Source: Streptomyces brasiliensis | GTDB lineage: Bacteria > Actinomycetota > Actinomycetes > Streptomycetales > Streptomycetaceae | Length of the DNA stretch: 64,000 bases | Reading direction: 5' to 3' | Assembly: GCF_014647875.1 (NCBI RefSeq) | Contig: NZ_BMQA01000032.1 | Location: 29,449 to 93,448, forward strand | Notes under the pieces: generated by a model | The model's input: the letters and a program-made list of their open reading frames with translations, nothing else | Told to the model about the DNA's origin: nothing | Database searches by the model: none | Translations under genes and position numbers: made by a program | In this document: piece by piece, positions 1 through 9,978 of the stretch | How the letters are laid out: the number at the start of each line of letters is the position of its first letter | Numbering within the stretch: position 1 is the first letter of the stretch

Positions 1-31
1 TAAGTTTCGCCGGAGCGCGAGGAGTACGAGG

Positions 32-634
32 ATGGGCGTCACCATGGACGGCACCAAGCAGCAGCGCCGGGGAAACACCCGCCAGCGCATCCAGGACGTC
101 GCACTCGAACTCTTCGCCGAGCAGGGCTACGAGAAGACCTCGCTGCGCGAGATCGCCGAGCGCCTCGACGTCACCAAGGCGGCGCTCTACTACCACTTCA
201 AGACCAAGGAAGAGATCATCGTCAGCCTCTTCGAGGATCTGACGCAGCCGATCCAGGACCTGATCGAGTGGGGCGAGCGGCAGCCGCACACCCTGGAGAC
301 CAAGCAGGAGATCGTACGGCGCTACAGCCAGGCCCTCGCCGACGCCGGACCGCTGTTCCGCTTCATGCAGGAGAACCAGGCGACCGTACGGGAACTGCGC
401 ATCGGCGACTCGTTCAAGGACCGTATGCGCGGCCTGCGCGACATCATCATCGACCCGGACGCGGACCTGGTCGACCAGGTCCGCTGCGTCAGTGCGTTGT
501 TCACGCTGCACGCCGGGATGTTCGTCATGCAGGACCTCGAAGGCGACCCCGAGAAGAAGCGCAAGGCCGTTCTCGAGGTCGCCGTGGACCTGGTGACGCA
601 GGCGCACGAGGGCGCCCACGACTCAGGCTCTTAG
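32..634 (+). CDS. TetR/AcrR family transcriptional regulator
   Basis: Likely a DNA-binding repressor; ligand and targets cannot be read from the sequence. The N-terminal helix-turn-helix spans about residues 15-65, with the family-typical LFAEQGYEKTSLREIAERL and ALYYHFKTKEE stretches. The remaining 130 residues form the variable ligand-binding region. The length (200 aa) is normal. The ATG at 32 has GGAG 7 nt upstream; a second in-frame ATG at 44 is possible. The window opens with TAA just upstream, which could be the end of another gene. Its stop codon overlaps the stop of the convergent peptidase gene by 4 bp (TTAG read both ways), so the two transcripts must overlap at their 3' ends. Confidence 0.93.
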   Translation: MGVTMDGTKQQRRGNTRQRIQDVALELFAEQGYEKTSLREIAERLDVTKAALYYHFKTKEEIIVSLFEDLTQPIQDLIEWGERQPHTLETKQEIVRRYSQALADAGPLFRFMQENQATVRELRIGDSFKDRMRGLRDIIIDPDADLVDQVRCVSALFTLHAGMFVMQDLEGDPEKKRKAVLEVAVDLVTQAHEGAHDSGS

Positions 635-1239
635 ACGTGCACGCCCTGGGCACGCAGGAAGGGGACCGGGTCGATGCCCGAGCCGTAGTTCGGGGTCGTA
701 CGGATCTCGAAGTGCAGGTGCGGGCCGGTCGAGTTGCCGGTGTTGCCGGAGAGGGCTATGTGCTGGCCGGTCTTGACGACCTGGCCCATCCGCACGTCGA
801 CCTTCGACAGGTGGGCGTACTGGGAGTAGGTCCCGTTGCCGTGCTTGATGACGATCGCGTTGCCGTACGCCGGACCGTCACCGGCGCCGTTCGGGCCGGC
901 CTTGACGACGGTGCCGCCGTGGGCGGCGACGACGTTGGTGCCGATCGGCACGGCGAAGTCCTGACCGCTGTGCTTGTGCGCCCAGTGGCTGCCGGACTGG
1001 GCGAAGCCCGCGGACAGCGTGTACTTCTTCACCGGGTCGACCCAGGCGGCGGAGGACTTGGCGGCGGCCGCGACGGTGCCCGCCTTGGCGGCGGTGGCCG
1101 GTGCGGCGGTGTGCGCGGTGGCGGCGCCGGCGACCCCGGCTCCCAGGACGACCGAGGTGCCCAGGCCGACGGCCATGACGGCGGCGCGGGAGCGGAGCGT
1201 GGACGCGAGGGACTTGCGGGACGTGACGCGCTGGAACAT
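631..1239 (-). CDS. Secreted M23 family metallopeptidase
   Basis: Predicted zinc peptidoglycan endopeptidase acting outside the cell on the wall. Residues 1-40 form a long Sec-type signal (basic start, hydrophobic VMAVGLGTSVVLGAGVAGA, cleavage near AGAATA). A short Ala-rich linker follows, then the lysostaphin-like M23 domain at about residues 75-195. The zinc and catalytic motifs are visible: HSGQDF (HxxxD) and HLHFE (HxH). At 202 aa it is a minimal M23 protein with no visible wall-binding domain. It is transcribed towards the TetR gene, with overlapping stop codons. The leader upstream is long; I looked for a c-di-AMP (ydaO) riboswitch, as found before some Streptomyces wall hydrolases, and did not find its conserved blocks. 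Confidence 0.93.
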   Translation of the reverse strand: MFQRVTSRKSLASTLRSRAAVMAVGLGTSVVLGAGVAGAATAHTAAPATAAKAGTVAAAAKSSAAWVDPVKKYTLSAGFAQSGSHWAHKHSGQDFAVPIGTNVVAAHGGTVVKAGPNGAGDGPAYGNAIVIKHGNGTYSQYAHLSKVDVRMGQVVKTGQHIALSGNTGNSTGPHLHFEIRTTPNYGSGIDPVPFLRAQGVHV

Positions 1240-2159
1240 CTAGACCTCGTCAGTTCGGGGACAGAGAACCACCTGGCACACAGCCGTCTGCCGGTGGGGC
1301 ATCACCTTGGTAACCCGGCGACGCACTTGCCCTCAAACAGCCCATCTACGAAGCAATCTAGTAATTGACGGCGAAATCGCCCCATCCTTGACAGTGGCCG
1401 CGCCGGCCGGGCAATGCCCCTGACGACGCCGAATCCTTACGTAACATTCCGAAATAAATGTCCGCATTTGCCCGCATCCGATGTCCCACTATCTCGTGTA
1501 GTACCGGACATTTCGCCTGTAAGGCATGTCACTGAGGGGCAAGATCGACGACCCCCTGAATGTGACCGGCGCTACTCTGACCAGCGGTCACACGGGCGGG
1601 CACGTCAGGTTCGCGAGCGAGAAGGTTCTGCGCGGATCCACGGACCCGGGCGACGAGCGGGTCCGTGGATCCGGAGCACGTGGCGACGACCACCTGGCAA
1701 GGCTCGATCCCCTCGGCGGGGACGGTGGCGAGGTCGTCCCGGAGTGCGCCGCGCGGGTCGTCCGCACGGAACCGGGCTGCCGTCCGAACGGGGCTCGAGC
1801 CGCCAGAACCCGGTCCGCCGCCGGCGGAGGGCAGCGGCGTGGTGCTCACCACGTCCGTGGCGAACGTGCTGTGTCCGCACGACCGACGCCGAACTCACCG
1901 TGGACGGCGGGGGCTGCCGGCTCTGATCCTCGGCGTGGGCCGCGGGCTGTGCGCCGTTCCGGATGGAGTTCGAAGGTCCTTTCGCAACAGGGAAGTTGAC
2001 GGTTCGTCTGGACCCCCTGTACGCCTGGGAGTTCCCTCCATGTGACGCGCATCTCTGGGCGCCTACCGTTCAGTAACCCTACGGTTTCCCTCACGCCACC
2101 GTCACCAAAGATCATGCCCCTGACACAGGCAGCGCACGGACGTGAGAGGACCCCCACCG
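1240..2159. other. 920-bp stretch without a convincing gene
   Basis: Several open frames cross this stretch on both strands, but none has a persuasive start, codon bias and protein-like sequence together. Positions 1400-1530 have noticeably lower GC than the surroundings and carry a 9-bp inverted repeat (AAATGTCCG at 1456-1464 and CGGACATTT at 1505-1513). A much stronger 16-bp palindrome lies at 1633-1673. Around 1840-1925 one frame reads VVLTTSVANVLC and another TDAELTVDGGGCRL, faintly like the HATPase domain of anti-sigma regulatory proteins, so a decayed gene is conceivable but unproven. The last 100 bp must hold the phosphatase promoter. Confidence 0.6.
1633..1673. repeat. Perfect 16-bp inverted repeat, 9-nt loop
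   Basis: CGGATCCACGGACCCG at 1633-1648 is exactly complementary to CGGGTCCGTGGATCCG at 1658-1673. The loop is 1649-1657. No T-run follows on either strand, so it is not a classical intrinsic terminator for a known gene. It sits alone in the gene-free stretch. Confidence 0.85.
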
Positions 2160-2795
2160 ATGACCAGACGCCCCTGGGCGCGCCGTATCGCCGTAACCGC
2201 CGTCTCCGTGGCCGCCGTGGCCGCGATGGCCGCACCCGCCGACGCGGCCACGACGGCCACGACGACCGCACCGGCCACCGCCGCGAGCAGCACCGCCGCC
2301 GAGGTCGACTACGCCACCTGGCAGCGGGACTGCCAATCGGTGATGAACCAGGCCCTGCCGTACCTGAAGAACCGCATCGCCGCCGCCGAGCCGGGCGAGA
2401 AGCAGGCGATCGTCTTCGACATCGACAACACCACGCTGGAGACCGACTTCGGCTTCACCTACCCGCAGCCGGCCAACAAGCCCGTCCTGGACGTCGCCAA
2501 GTACGCCCAGGAGCACGGAGTCTCGTTGTTCTTCGTCACGGCCCGCCCGGGCATCATCTACCTGCCCACCGAGTACAACCTCGAGTACGACGGTTACGAC
2601 GTCTCCGGCCTGTACGTCCGCGGCCTCTTCGACCTCTTCAAGGACGTCGCCGCCTACAAGACCGCGCAGCGCGTCGACATCGAGAACAAGGGCTACACGA
2701 TCATCGCGAACATCGGCAACAGCGCCACCGACCTGTCGGGCGGCCACGCCGAGAAGACGTTCAAGCTGCCGGACTACAACGGGCAGTTGTCCTGA
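2160..2795 (+). CDS. Secreted HAD-superfamily (class B-like) acid phosphatase
   Basis: Predicted extracellular phosphomonoesterase. Residues 1-35 are a signal peptide (basic start, RIAVTAVSVAAVAAMAAPADA). HAD motif I is VFDIDNTTLE, with the nucleophile and acid aspartates (DxD). Motif II is the VTAR stretch in FFVTARPG, and the C-terminal NIGNSATD region supplies the later acidic motif. The family matches plant/bacterial acid phosphatase class B proteins; 211 aa is usual. The ATG at 2160 has GAGAGGA about 9 nt upstream; an in-frame GTG at 2142 lies before that ribosome site and is less likely. It is followed by a strong bidirectional hairpin shared with convergent clpC. Confidence 0.9.
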   Translation: MTRRPWARRIAVTAVSVAAVAAMAAPADAATTATTTAPATAASSTAAEVDYATWQRDCQSVMNQALPYLKNRIAAAEPGEKQAIVFDIDNTTLETDFGFTYPQPANKPVLDVAKYAQEHGVSLFFVTARPGIIYLPTEYNLEYDGYDVSGLYVRGLFDLFKDVAAYKTAQRVDIENKGYTIIANIGNSATDLSGGHAEKTFKLPDYNGQLS

Positions 2796-2810
2796 CGCCG
2801 GAAGGCATGC

Positions 2811-2845
2811 GAAAGGGGCCGGTGCTGGTGGCACCGGCCCCTTTC
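2811..2845. terminator. Bidirectional terminator hairpin between phosphatase gene and clpC
   Basis: A perfect 15-bp stem (2811-2825 with 2831-2845) and a 5-nt loop sit 15 bp after the phosphatase stop and 22 bp before the clpC stop. The arms begin GAAAGGGGCC and end GGCCCCTTTC, giving a T-rich end in both directions. Confidence 0.88.
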
Positions 2846-2866
2846 TTCGGCTCAACCCTCTGAGGG

Positions 2867-5392
<2,526 letters not shown>

Positions 5393-5596
5393 CGTTAATC
5401 GCTCCTCAGAGCGGTCAGGCAGTGGGGGGAACTTCCCCTCCCTGTCCTTCCGCAGCTTAGTCCCGCAAGCGGGGACCGCTCATTCCAACTGCCGACACCG
5501 TCGATGGCCTCCTGACCCCGAACGCCGACATATGCTCCAACCCGATGGTGCGAGACGATGTTCCCGCAGGCCAGACAGTTACCCCCACCATCACTA

Positions 5597-5610
5597 CGCC
5601 GATGGCGAAC
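5597..5610. promoter_or_regulatory. Candidate ClgR-like box upstream of clpC
   Basis: On the minus strand the sequence reads GTTCGCC-N4-GCG. The ClgR consensus as I recall it from Streptomyces clp/lon promoters is GTTCGCY-N5-GCG, so the half-site spacing is one base short. It lies about 205 bp upstream of the clpC start, inside the 383-bp gap (5393-5775) between clpC and the divergent gene. I see nothing else decisive in that gap. Confidence 0.3.
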
Positions 5611-5775
5611 GCGAGACGGCTCGATCTGCGTGTCGCCCCCTCCCACTAGGGATGTCTTACCCGCACGGACTGACACTCCATGCGGGCGCGCACCGGTTCC
5701 CTCCGCTATGGGCGAACAACCTTGCGCCCCTCCGGACCCCCGAGCGCCCCCTCATCGGAAACCGTACGCAATCAA

Positions 5776-6474
5776 ATGACCACCCAACGTAACTCGAGAG
5801 CGCTCCCGGTGGTTGCACCGGACATGACCGGCAGCGTTCCCTTGGTCCCCCTCCCCCGTCGCCCGCCCGAGCCGGGCGGCACGGGCGGTCCGGGCGATCC
5901 GGTCGTCCGGACGCGGAACTGGTACGAGAAGGAGCTGGGCTGGGCCACGGTGCCCGGAGCCCTCGGAGAGCCGCTGCGGCTCGTCACGGGGGTGCGCTTC
6001 GACGTCCTGGACGTCCCGGCGGAGGCGGGAGCGGCGGCGCTGCGGCACCTGGGCCCGGGCTCCCCGGTGGCCCTGTGCGGCGAGCGGATGCGGCTGCTGG
6101 TGGCCGCGGGCGGCGCGGAGGAACTGCCGGGCCTGCTGGAGTGGCTGGAGTGGGGCGCCCTGACACCGGACCTGAGGGCGATGGGCACGAACGGCCACGT
6201 GGAGGCTCCGCCGGTGCCTGAGCAGAGGGCTGATGGGGCCGGGCGCATGGACGTACCGCCGCAGCCCTTACAGGGGGCCGCCGTGTGGCTGCGGCCCCCC
6301 GAGCCGGGGTGCGAGGTCGAGGCCTCGCTGCCGACACTGTCGGCCGTGGGGGGCGTCGGGAACGCCCCCGATCTCGTACGGCTCGTGGACACGGTGGCCA
6401 CACACTGTCACCGCATCCGGCTGCGGCGCGCCTGCGCCGGGCCGTCGGTCGTTCAGCCGTTGGCCTTCTCGTAG
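5776..6474 (+). CDS. Prim-pol N-terminal-like conserved actinobacterial protein
   Basis: A conserved Streptomyces protein always found, from memory, between clpC and lsr2. Databases often label it bifunctional DNA primase/polymerase N-terminal. The region from NWYEKELGWATVPG to ATHCHRIRLRR (residues about 40-220) fits the small prim-pol fold seen in that family, with GVRFDVLDVP as the conserved core. I cannot identify a full catalytic triad, so activity is doubtful. 232 aa from the ATG at 5776, which opens MTTQRNSRALPVV; the frame is open further upstream but without protein-like sequence. The 3' end overlaps the lsr2 3' end by 22 bp on the opposite strand. Confidence 0.8.
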   Translation: MTTQRNSRALPVVAPDMTGSVPLVPLPRRPPEPGGTGGPGDPVVRTRNWYEKELGWATVPGALGEPLRLVTGVRFDVLDVPAEAGAAALRHLGPGSPVALCGERMRLLVAAGGAEELPGLLEWLEWGALTPDLRAMGTNGHVEAPPVPEQRADGAGRMDVPPQPLQGAAVWLRPPEPGCEVEASLPTLSAVGGVGNAPDLVRLVDTVATHCHRIRLRRACAGPSVVQPLAFS

Positions 6475-6788
6475 GCCTCGCGAATGGTCGCGGGAACACG
6501 GCCGCGGTCGTTGACCTCGTAACCGTTCTCCTTCGCCCACGCGCGGATCTGCGCGGTGTCCTGGCTGCCACCAGAAGCGGCGCGGGGCTTTCCACGCCCG
6601 CCCGAAGCACGACCTCCGGTACGACGACCACCCTTGACATAGGGCTCGAGAAGTCCGCGCAGCTTGTCCGCATTGGTCGTCGTGAGATCGATCTCGTACG
6701 TCTTGCCGTCCAGCGCGAACGTCACGGTCTCGTCCGCCTCGCCGCCGTCGAGGTCGTCGACAAGAAGGACCTGAACCTTCTGTGCCAC
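6453..6788 (-). CDS. lsr2: Nucleoid-associated histone-like protein Lsr2
   Basis: An H-NS-like actinobacterial DNA-bridging protein that binds AT-rich DNA and silences transferred and secondary-metabolite genes. The N-terminal oligomerisation region has VQVLLVDDLDGGEADETVTF. The C-terminal AT-hook-like DNA-binding domain includes the minor-groove motif IRAWAKENGYEVNDRGRVP. I chose the GTG at 6788 (MAQKVQVLL...), because AAAGGAA lies just upstream and the product then matches the usual Lsr2 start at 111 aa. An ATG 15 nt further up would add KGNP and consume that ribosome site. It overlaps the convergent prim-pol-like gene at the 3' end. A palindromic element sits in its probable promoter. Confidence 0.96.
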   Translation of the reverse strand: MAQKVQVLLVDDLDGGEADETVTFALDGKTYEIDLTTTNADKLRGLLEPYVKGGRRTGGRASGGRGKPRAASGGSQDTAQIRAWAKENGYEVNDRGRVPATIREAYEKANG

Positions 6789-6853
6789 CGGATTTCCTTT
6801 CATCGATAACTTGAGGACCTGGGGTCCGCGGCGCCCGCCGTTTCGCCGCCCCC

Positions 6854-6880
6854 TGTTATATGCAGTACTGCACTACGTCG
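6854..6880 (-). promoter_or_regulatory. Putative lsr2 promoter with embedded 12-bp palindrome
   Basis: On the minus strand a TATAAC -10-like hexamer (6854-6859) lies about 65 bp before the lsr2 start. Directly upstream, where the spacer should be, is the perfect palindrome TGCAGTACTGCA (6861-6872). The -35 region (near TTCCGA, 6877-6882) is poor. The placement suggests an operator that a regulator, or Lsr2 itself, could use. Confidence 0.4.
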
Positions 6881-6902
6881 GAAAGCAAACCCCTTTTGCG
6901 GG

Positions 6903-6934
6903 AAAAACACAAACCCCTGGGAGAGACCCGGGGG
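6903..6934 (-). terminator. Intrinsic terminator after the acetyltransferase gene
   Basis: Read on the minus strand: CCCCCGGG, loop TCTCT, CCCAGGGG (one mismatch in eight), then TTTGTGTTTTT. It lies about 100 bp beyond the acetyltransferase stop and separates it from lsr2. Confidence 0.7.
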
Positions 6935-7031
6935 ACCACTCCCGCGTAAAAGGTGCGCGTTTCGGACATAGGGAACCGGGGCAGCGTCGGAGCGCCGGAA
7001 TACCGGGCGATGCCCGGCGATCCCTTGGCGA

Positions 7032-7565
7032 TCACAGATGCAGAAGCATCCGGCTGTTGCCCAGGGTGTTCGGTTTCACTCGTTCGAGACCGAGGAACTC
7101 CGCGACGCCCTCGTCATAGGAACGCAACAGCTCCGCGTACACATCTCGGTCGACAGGTGTCTCCCCGATCTCCACGAAGCCGTGCTTGGTGAAGAAGTCC
7201 ACTTCGAAGGTCAGACAGAAAACGCGGCGAACACCGAGCCAGCGCGCAGTCTGCAGCAACTTCCCCAGCAACTGGTGCCCGACGCCGGCGCCCTTGAGGC
7301 CGGGCTTCACCGCGAGAGTGCGGACTTCCGCGAGGTCTTCCCACATCACGTGCAGTGCGCCGCAGCCGACCACCTCGGCGTTGTCGTCGCGTTCCGCGAC
7401 CCAGAACTCCTGGATGTCCTCGTAAAGCGTCACCGTCGCTTTGTCGAGCAGGATGTGTTCGCGTGCGTACGCGTCAAGGAGGTCGCGCACGACGGGGACA
7501 TCGCCGGTCCGGGCGCGCCGGACGGTGACGGCTTTTGCGGTGACTTCGGGACGCTCTGCTGACAT
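7032..7565 (-). CDS. GNAT family amino-acid N-acetyltransferase (ArgA-like)
   Basis: Likely acetyl-CoA:L-glutamate (or glutamine) N-acetyltransferase, the first step of arginine synthesis, by similarity to the short GNAT-only ArgA of mycobacteria. Residues 12-160 form the GNAT domain. The acetyl-CoA-binding motif A is VRTLAVKPGLKGAGVGHQLL (Q/RxxGxG/A form), with CLTFEVDFFTKHGF following. 177 aa matches the short actinobacterial type, not the 440-aa kinase-like ArgA. It starts 9 bp after the BlaI-family stop, so the two are probably co-transcribed. The substrate is inferred from family resemblance, not shown. Confidence 0.85.
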   Translation of the reverse strand: MSAERPEVTAKAVTVRRARTGDVPVVRDLLDAYAREHILLDKATVTLYEDIQEFWVAERDDNAEVVGCGALHVMWEDLAEVRTLAVKPGLKGAGVGHQLLGKLLQTARWLGVRRVFCLTFEVDFFTKHGFVEIGETPVDRDVYAELLRSYDEGVAEFLGLERVKPNTLGNSRMLLHL

Positions 7566-7574
7566 GGGCGGACG

Positions 7575-8018
7575 CTATCGCCCACCGTCGTCCCGCGCGG
7601 AGCCGGGGTTCTCGTCCTGCCGGGTTTCCGGACCCTGGACGATCCGTACGGCGTCCCGGAGGGCCTGACGCTGTTCGTCGCTCATCATCCCGAAGAAGGC
7701 GACGAGAGCAGCCGCCGGGTTGTCACTCTGCGACCACGCGTCGTTCATCAGGGCGGCGGCGTACGCGGCACGCGTGGAGACGGCCTCATATCGATAGGCC
7801 CGGCCTTCCGCCTCACGGCGTACCCAGCCCTTCTGATGGAGATTGTCCAAAACGGTCATCACCGTGGTGTATGCGATGGACCGTTCCTGCTGAAGGTCTT
7901 CCAGGACTTCTCGAACGGTCACCGGGCGGTTCCACTTCCACACCCGCGTCATGACCGCGTCTTCGAGTTCTCCCAATGGGCGAGGCACCCTCAGAACAAT
8001 AGTGGGAGATCCCCACAT
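7575..8018 (-). CDS. BlaI/MecI/CopY family transcriptional regulator
   Basis: A winged-helix repressor of the Penicillinase_R family. The DNA-binding domain is residues about 12-85 (LEDAVMTRVWKWNRPVTVRE and YTTVMTVLDNLHQKGWVRRE). The C-terminal helix bundle mediates dimerisation in relatives. No BlaR1-type sensor protease is adjacent, so induction by beta-lactam through that route is not implied. The start is uncertain: the ATG at 8018 has no clear ribosome site, and a GTG at 7988 (VPRPLGELEDA) matches where homologues usually begin. The palindrome GTGGG-N5-CCCAC (8002-8016) overlaps the start region and could be an autoregulatory operator. It probably forms an operon with the acetyltransferase downstream. 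Confidence 0.88.
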   Translation of the reverse strand: MWGSPTIVLRVPRPLGELEDAVMTRVWKWNRPVTVREVLEDLQQERSIAYTTVMTVLDNLHQKGWVRREAEGRAYRYEAVSTRAAYAAALMNDAWSQSDNPAAALVAFFGMMSDEQRQALRDAVRIVQGPETRQDENPGSARDDGGR

Positions 8019-8129
8019 TGGCGTGCCGAACAGGCACTTCAGCTACAAACGGCAGCAAAAAGGGCGTACGACTCGAAAGCGTGGGGTGTGCGAGTCGTAC
8101 GCCGTGGCCCGGCGGAGTGCCGGACCGGT

Positions 8130-8309
8130 TCAGGCGTCGGAGCCGGCGGAGGCCTGGCGCGTGCCCTCGGCGCGCGCGAGCGCGGCGTCGACGGCGGCGT
8201 CCTCCTTGGCCTTGGCGGCCCCGCCCTGGGTCTTCACGATCACCCTGACCACACCGATGAAGAAGACGGCCATGACGACCGGGGGCACGAGCGCGGAGAC
8301 ATAGTCCAT
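8130..8309 (-). CDS. Small membrane protein, 59 aa
   Basis: A short gene with a good start and strong codon bias. The ATG at 8309 is preceded by a GGGGG-rich ribosome site, and the product begins MDYVSALVPPVVMAVFF. Residues 5-27 form one membrane helix (ALVPPVVMAVFFIGVVRVIV). The rest is a charged, Ala-rich cytosolic tail (KTQGGAAKAKEDAAVDAALA). From memory, streptomycetes carry similar small proteins at this locus. The function is unknown. It lies between the BlaI regulator and the next unknown gene on the same strand, 111 bp before the former. Confidence 0.75.
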   Translation of the reverse strand: MDYVSALVPPVVMAVFFIGVVRVIVKTQGGAAKAKEDAAVDAALARAEGTRQASAGSDA

Positions 8310-8416
8310 GCCCCCAGGGTAGCCACGGGGGCACGGAGGTCCGGGACGGGGGTTCTGGCGGGTTTTGCGGGGCCGTCCGGCGCCGGGGTCCCGCCACCCC
8401 GCTCACAGGCCCCTGC

Positions 8417-9058
8417 TCACCCCGCCGCGAGGCGCTGCTGCGGTGGAGTGGGCGCGACGGGCGGGGCCGACGGGGGCTTGCGGCGCGGGAAGACCTCGCC
8501 CGGGGTGGGGACGGGGCGAGACGGCTTCGGGGCACCGGGCAGCGGCGCGGGCTTCTCGGCCGGCTTCTCGGCGGGTTTCTCGGCGGGCTTCTTGCCCTTG
8601 TCCTCGTCGGCCCAGATGGCCCCGCCGCCGGGCAGGGCGGTCAGGCGGGTACGGCTGCGGCAGGCGGGCACGCTCGGCATGTCGGCGCCCAGGCCGGCCC
8701 CGCAGCGCTCCAGCAGGGCCGCCGCGGCGGGATTGCCGCGCAGGGCCCCGAGGGCGGCGAGGTCGTCGGGCATGGGGCGGTGGCCGGCCCTCAGAGCCTC
8801 CTCCAGGAGCGCGACATAGCCGACGGCGCTGCCCGGCAGTGCGGCGCGGTACCGGGCGAGGTCGGCCACCAGGAAGGCGCGCAGCCGGGCACCCTCGCGC
8901 TCCGCCTCGTCGAGCGACTCAGCCAGCCGCAGACAGTCCTGGACGTCCTCTGCCGAGGCGGGACGGGGGTGGACGGCGAGGGCGAGGGCGCGGCGGAGCA
9001 CATGCAGCTCCTCCACGCCGAACGCCATGCCGCCGCGGGATCCGTATGGCGTGGGCAT
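8417..9058 (-). CDS. Conserved hypothetical protein with PAEK-repeat, proline-rich tail
   Basis: No function recognised. Residues 15-125 look like a compact helical domain (VEELHVLRRALALAVHPRPA, then two Leu/Ala-rich helices), with a short Cys-containing segment (CGAGL, ACRSR). The C-terminal third is low complexity: four near-identical KPAE units (KKPAEKPAEKPAEKPAPLP), then a Pro-rich basic stretch ending RRKPPSAPPVAPTPPQ. The start is taken as the ATG at 9058 (MPTPYGSRGG), because the longer frame upstream has no codon bias. 213 aa. It follows coaX on the same strand after 113 bp, so it may be a separate unit. Confidence 0.8.
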   Translation of the reverse strand: MPTPYGSRGGMAFGVEELHVLRRALALAVHPRPASAEDVQDCLRLAESLDEAEREGARLRAFLVADLARYRAALPGSAVGYVALLEEALRAGHRPMPDDLAALGALRGNPAAAALLERCGAGLGADMPSVPACRSRTRLTALPGGGAIWADEDKGKKPAEKPAEKPAEKPAPLPGAPKPSRPVPTPGEVFPRRKPPSAPPVAPTPPQQRLAAG

Positions 9059-9171
9059 GGACAGAAGATACGCACTAATCAGACAAACCCGACACAATGA
9101 TCCGCGCGTGGCGCTCGTGACCCACCCACCTGGACGGTTCTGGTCCGCAACACGGACAGCGCGCCCGGTGC

Positions 9172-9978
9172 TCACATACGGGACACGTTGCGGTCGTACA
9201 CCAGACGGAGCCCTATCAGCGTCAGCCACGGCTCGTGCTCGTCGATGACCGACGACTCCCCCAGCACCATCGGCGCCAGGCCGCCCGTGGCGATCACCGT
9301 CACGTCGTCCGGGTCGTCGGCCAGCTCCCGGGCCATCCGGGTGACCACCCCGTCGACCTGACCGGCGAAGCCGTACACGATGCCCGACTGCATCGCCTCG
9401 ACCGTGTTCTTGCCGATCACGCTGCGCGGCCGGGCGACCTCGATCTTGCGCAGCTGGGCGCCCTTGACGCCGAGCGCGTCGACCGAGATCTCGATGCCCG
9501 GCGCGATGACCCCGCCGATGTACTCCCCGCGCGCGGAGACCGCGTCGAAGGTCGTCGCCGTGCCGAAGTCCACGACGATCGCCGGGCCCCCGTACAGCTC
9601 GACGGCGGCCACCGCGTTGATGATGCGGTCCGCGCCGACCTCCTTGGGGTTGTCGGTGAGGATCGGCACGCCGGTCTTCACGCCCGGCTCGACCAGCACC
9701 GCGGGCACGTCGCCGTAGTACCTCCGTGTCACCTCGCGCAGCTCGTGCAGCACGGAGGGCACGGTCGCGCAGACCGCGATGCCGTCGATGCCGTCACCCA
9801 GCTCCTCGCCGAGGAGCGGGTGCATGCCCATCAGGCCCTGCAGCAGCACCGCGAGCTCGTCGGCCGTGCGGCGGGCGTCCGTGGAGATCCGCCAGTGCTC
9901 GACGATGTCCTCACCGTCGAACAGGCCCAGGACCGTGTGCGTGTTGCCCACGTCGATCGTGAGGAGCATGGCCGTCAC
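9172..9978 (-). CDS. coaX: Type III pantothenate kinase
   Basis: ATP-dependent phosphorylation of pantothenate, the first step of coenzyme A synthesis. The ASKHA-fold motifs are clear: phosphate-1 DVGNTHTVLG near the N terminus, the substrate motif EVGADRI, and phosphate-2 DFGTATTFDA. 268 aa is standard. The GTG at 9978 overlaps the nadC stop (GTGA); the alternative ATG at 9969 (MLLTIDVGN) gives the commonly annotated start. It is the last gene of the coupled cofactor operon that also holds panC, so pantothenate synthesis and its use are co-expressed. Confidence 0.97.
   Translation of the reverse strand: MTAMLLTIDVGNTHTVLGLFDGEDIVEHWRISTDARRTADELAVLLQGLMGMHPLLGEELGDGIDGIAVCATVPSVLHELREVTRRYYGDVPAVLVEPGVKTGVPILTDNPKEVGADRIINAVAAVELYGGPAIVVDFGTATTFDAVSARGEYIGGVIAPGIEISVDALGVKGAQLRKIEVARPRSVIGKNTVEAMQSGIVYGFAGQVDGVVTRMARELADDPDDVTVIATGGLAPMVLGESSVIDEHEPWLTLIGLRLVYDRNVSRM

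Noticed and set aside
1240..1430. c-di-AMP (ydaO) riboswitch before the M23 peptidase gene
   Set aside because: The leader is long and the gene class is right, but the conserved blocks of this riboswitch, as I remember them, are not present on the minus strand.
1414..2045. Several open frames of 100-170 codons on both strands
   Set aside because: They overlap each other, lack ribosome sites, and give Arg/Pro/Gly-rich low-information products typical of GC-rich shadows.
5604..5610. Firm ClgR operator call for clpC
   Set aside because: The half-site spacing is one base off the consensus that I recall, so it is listed only as a weak candidate.
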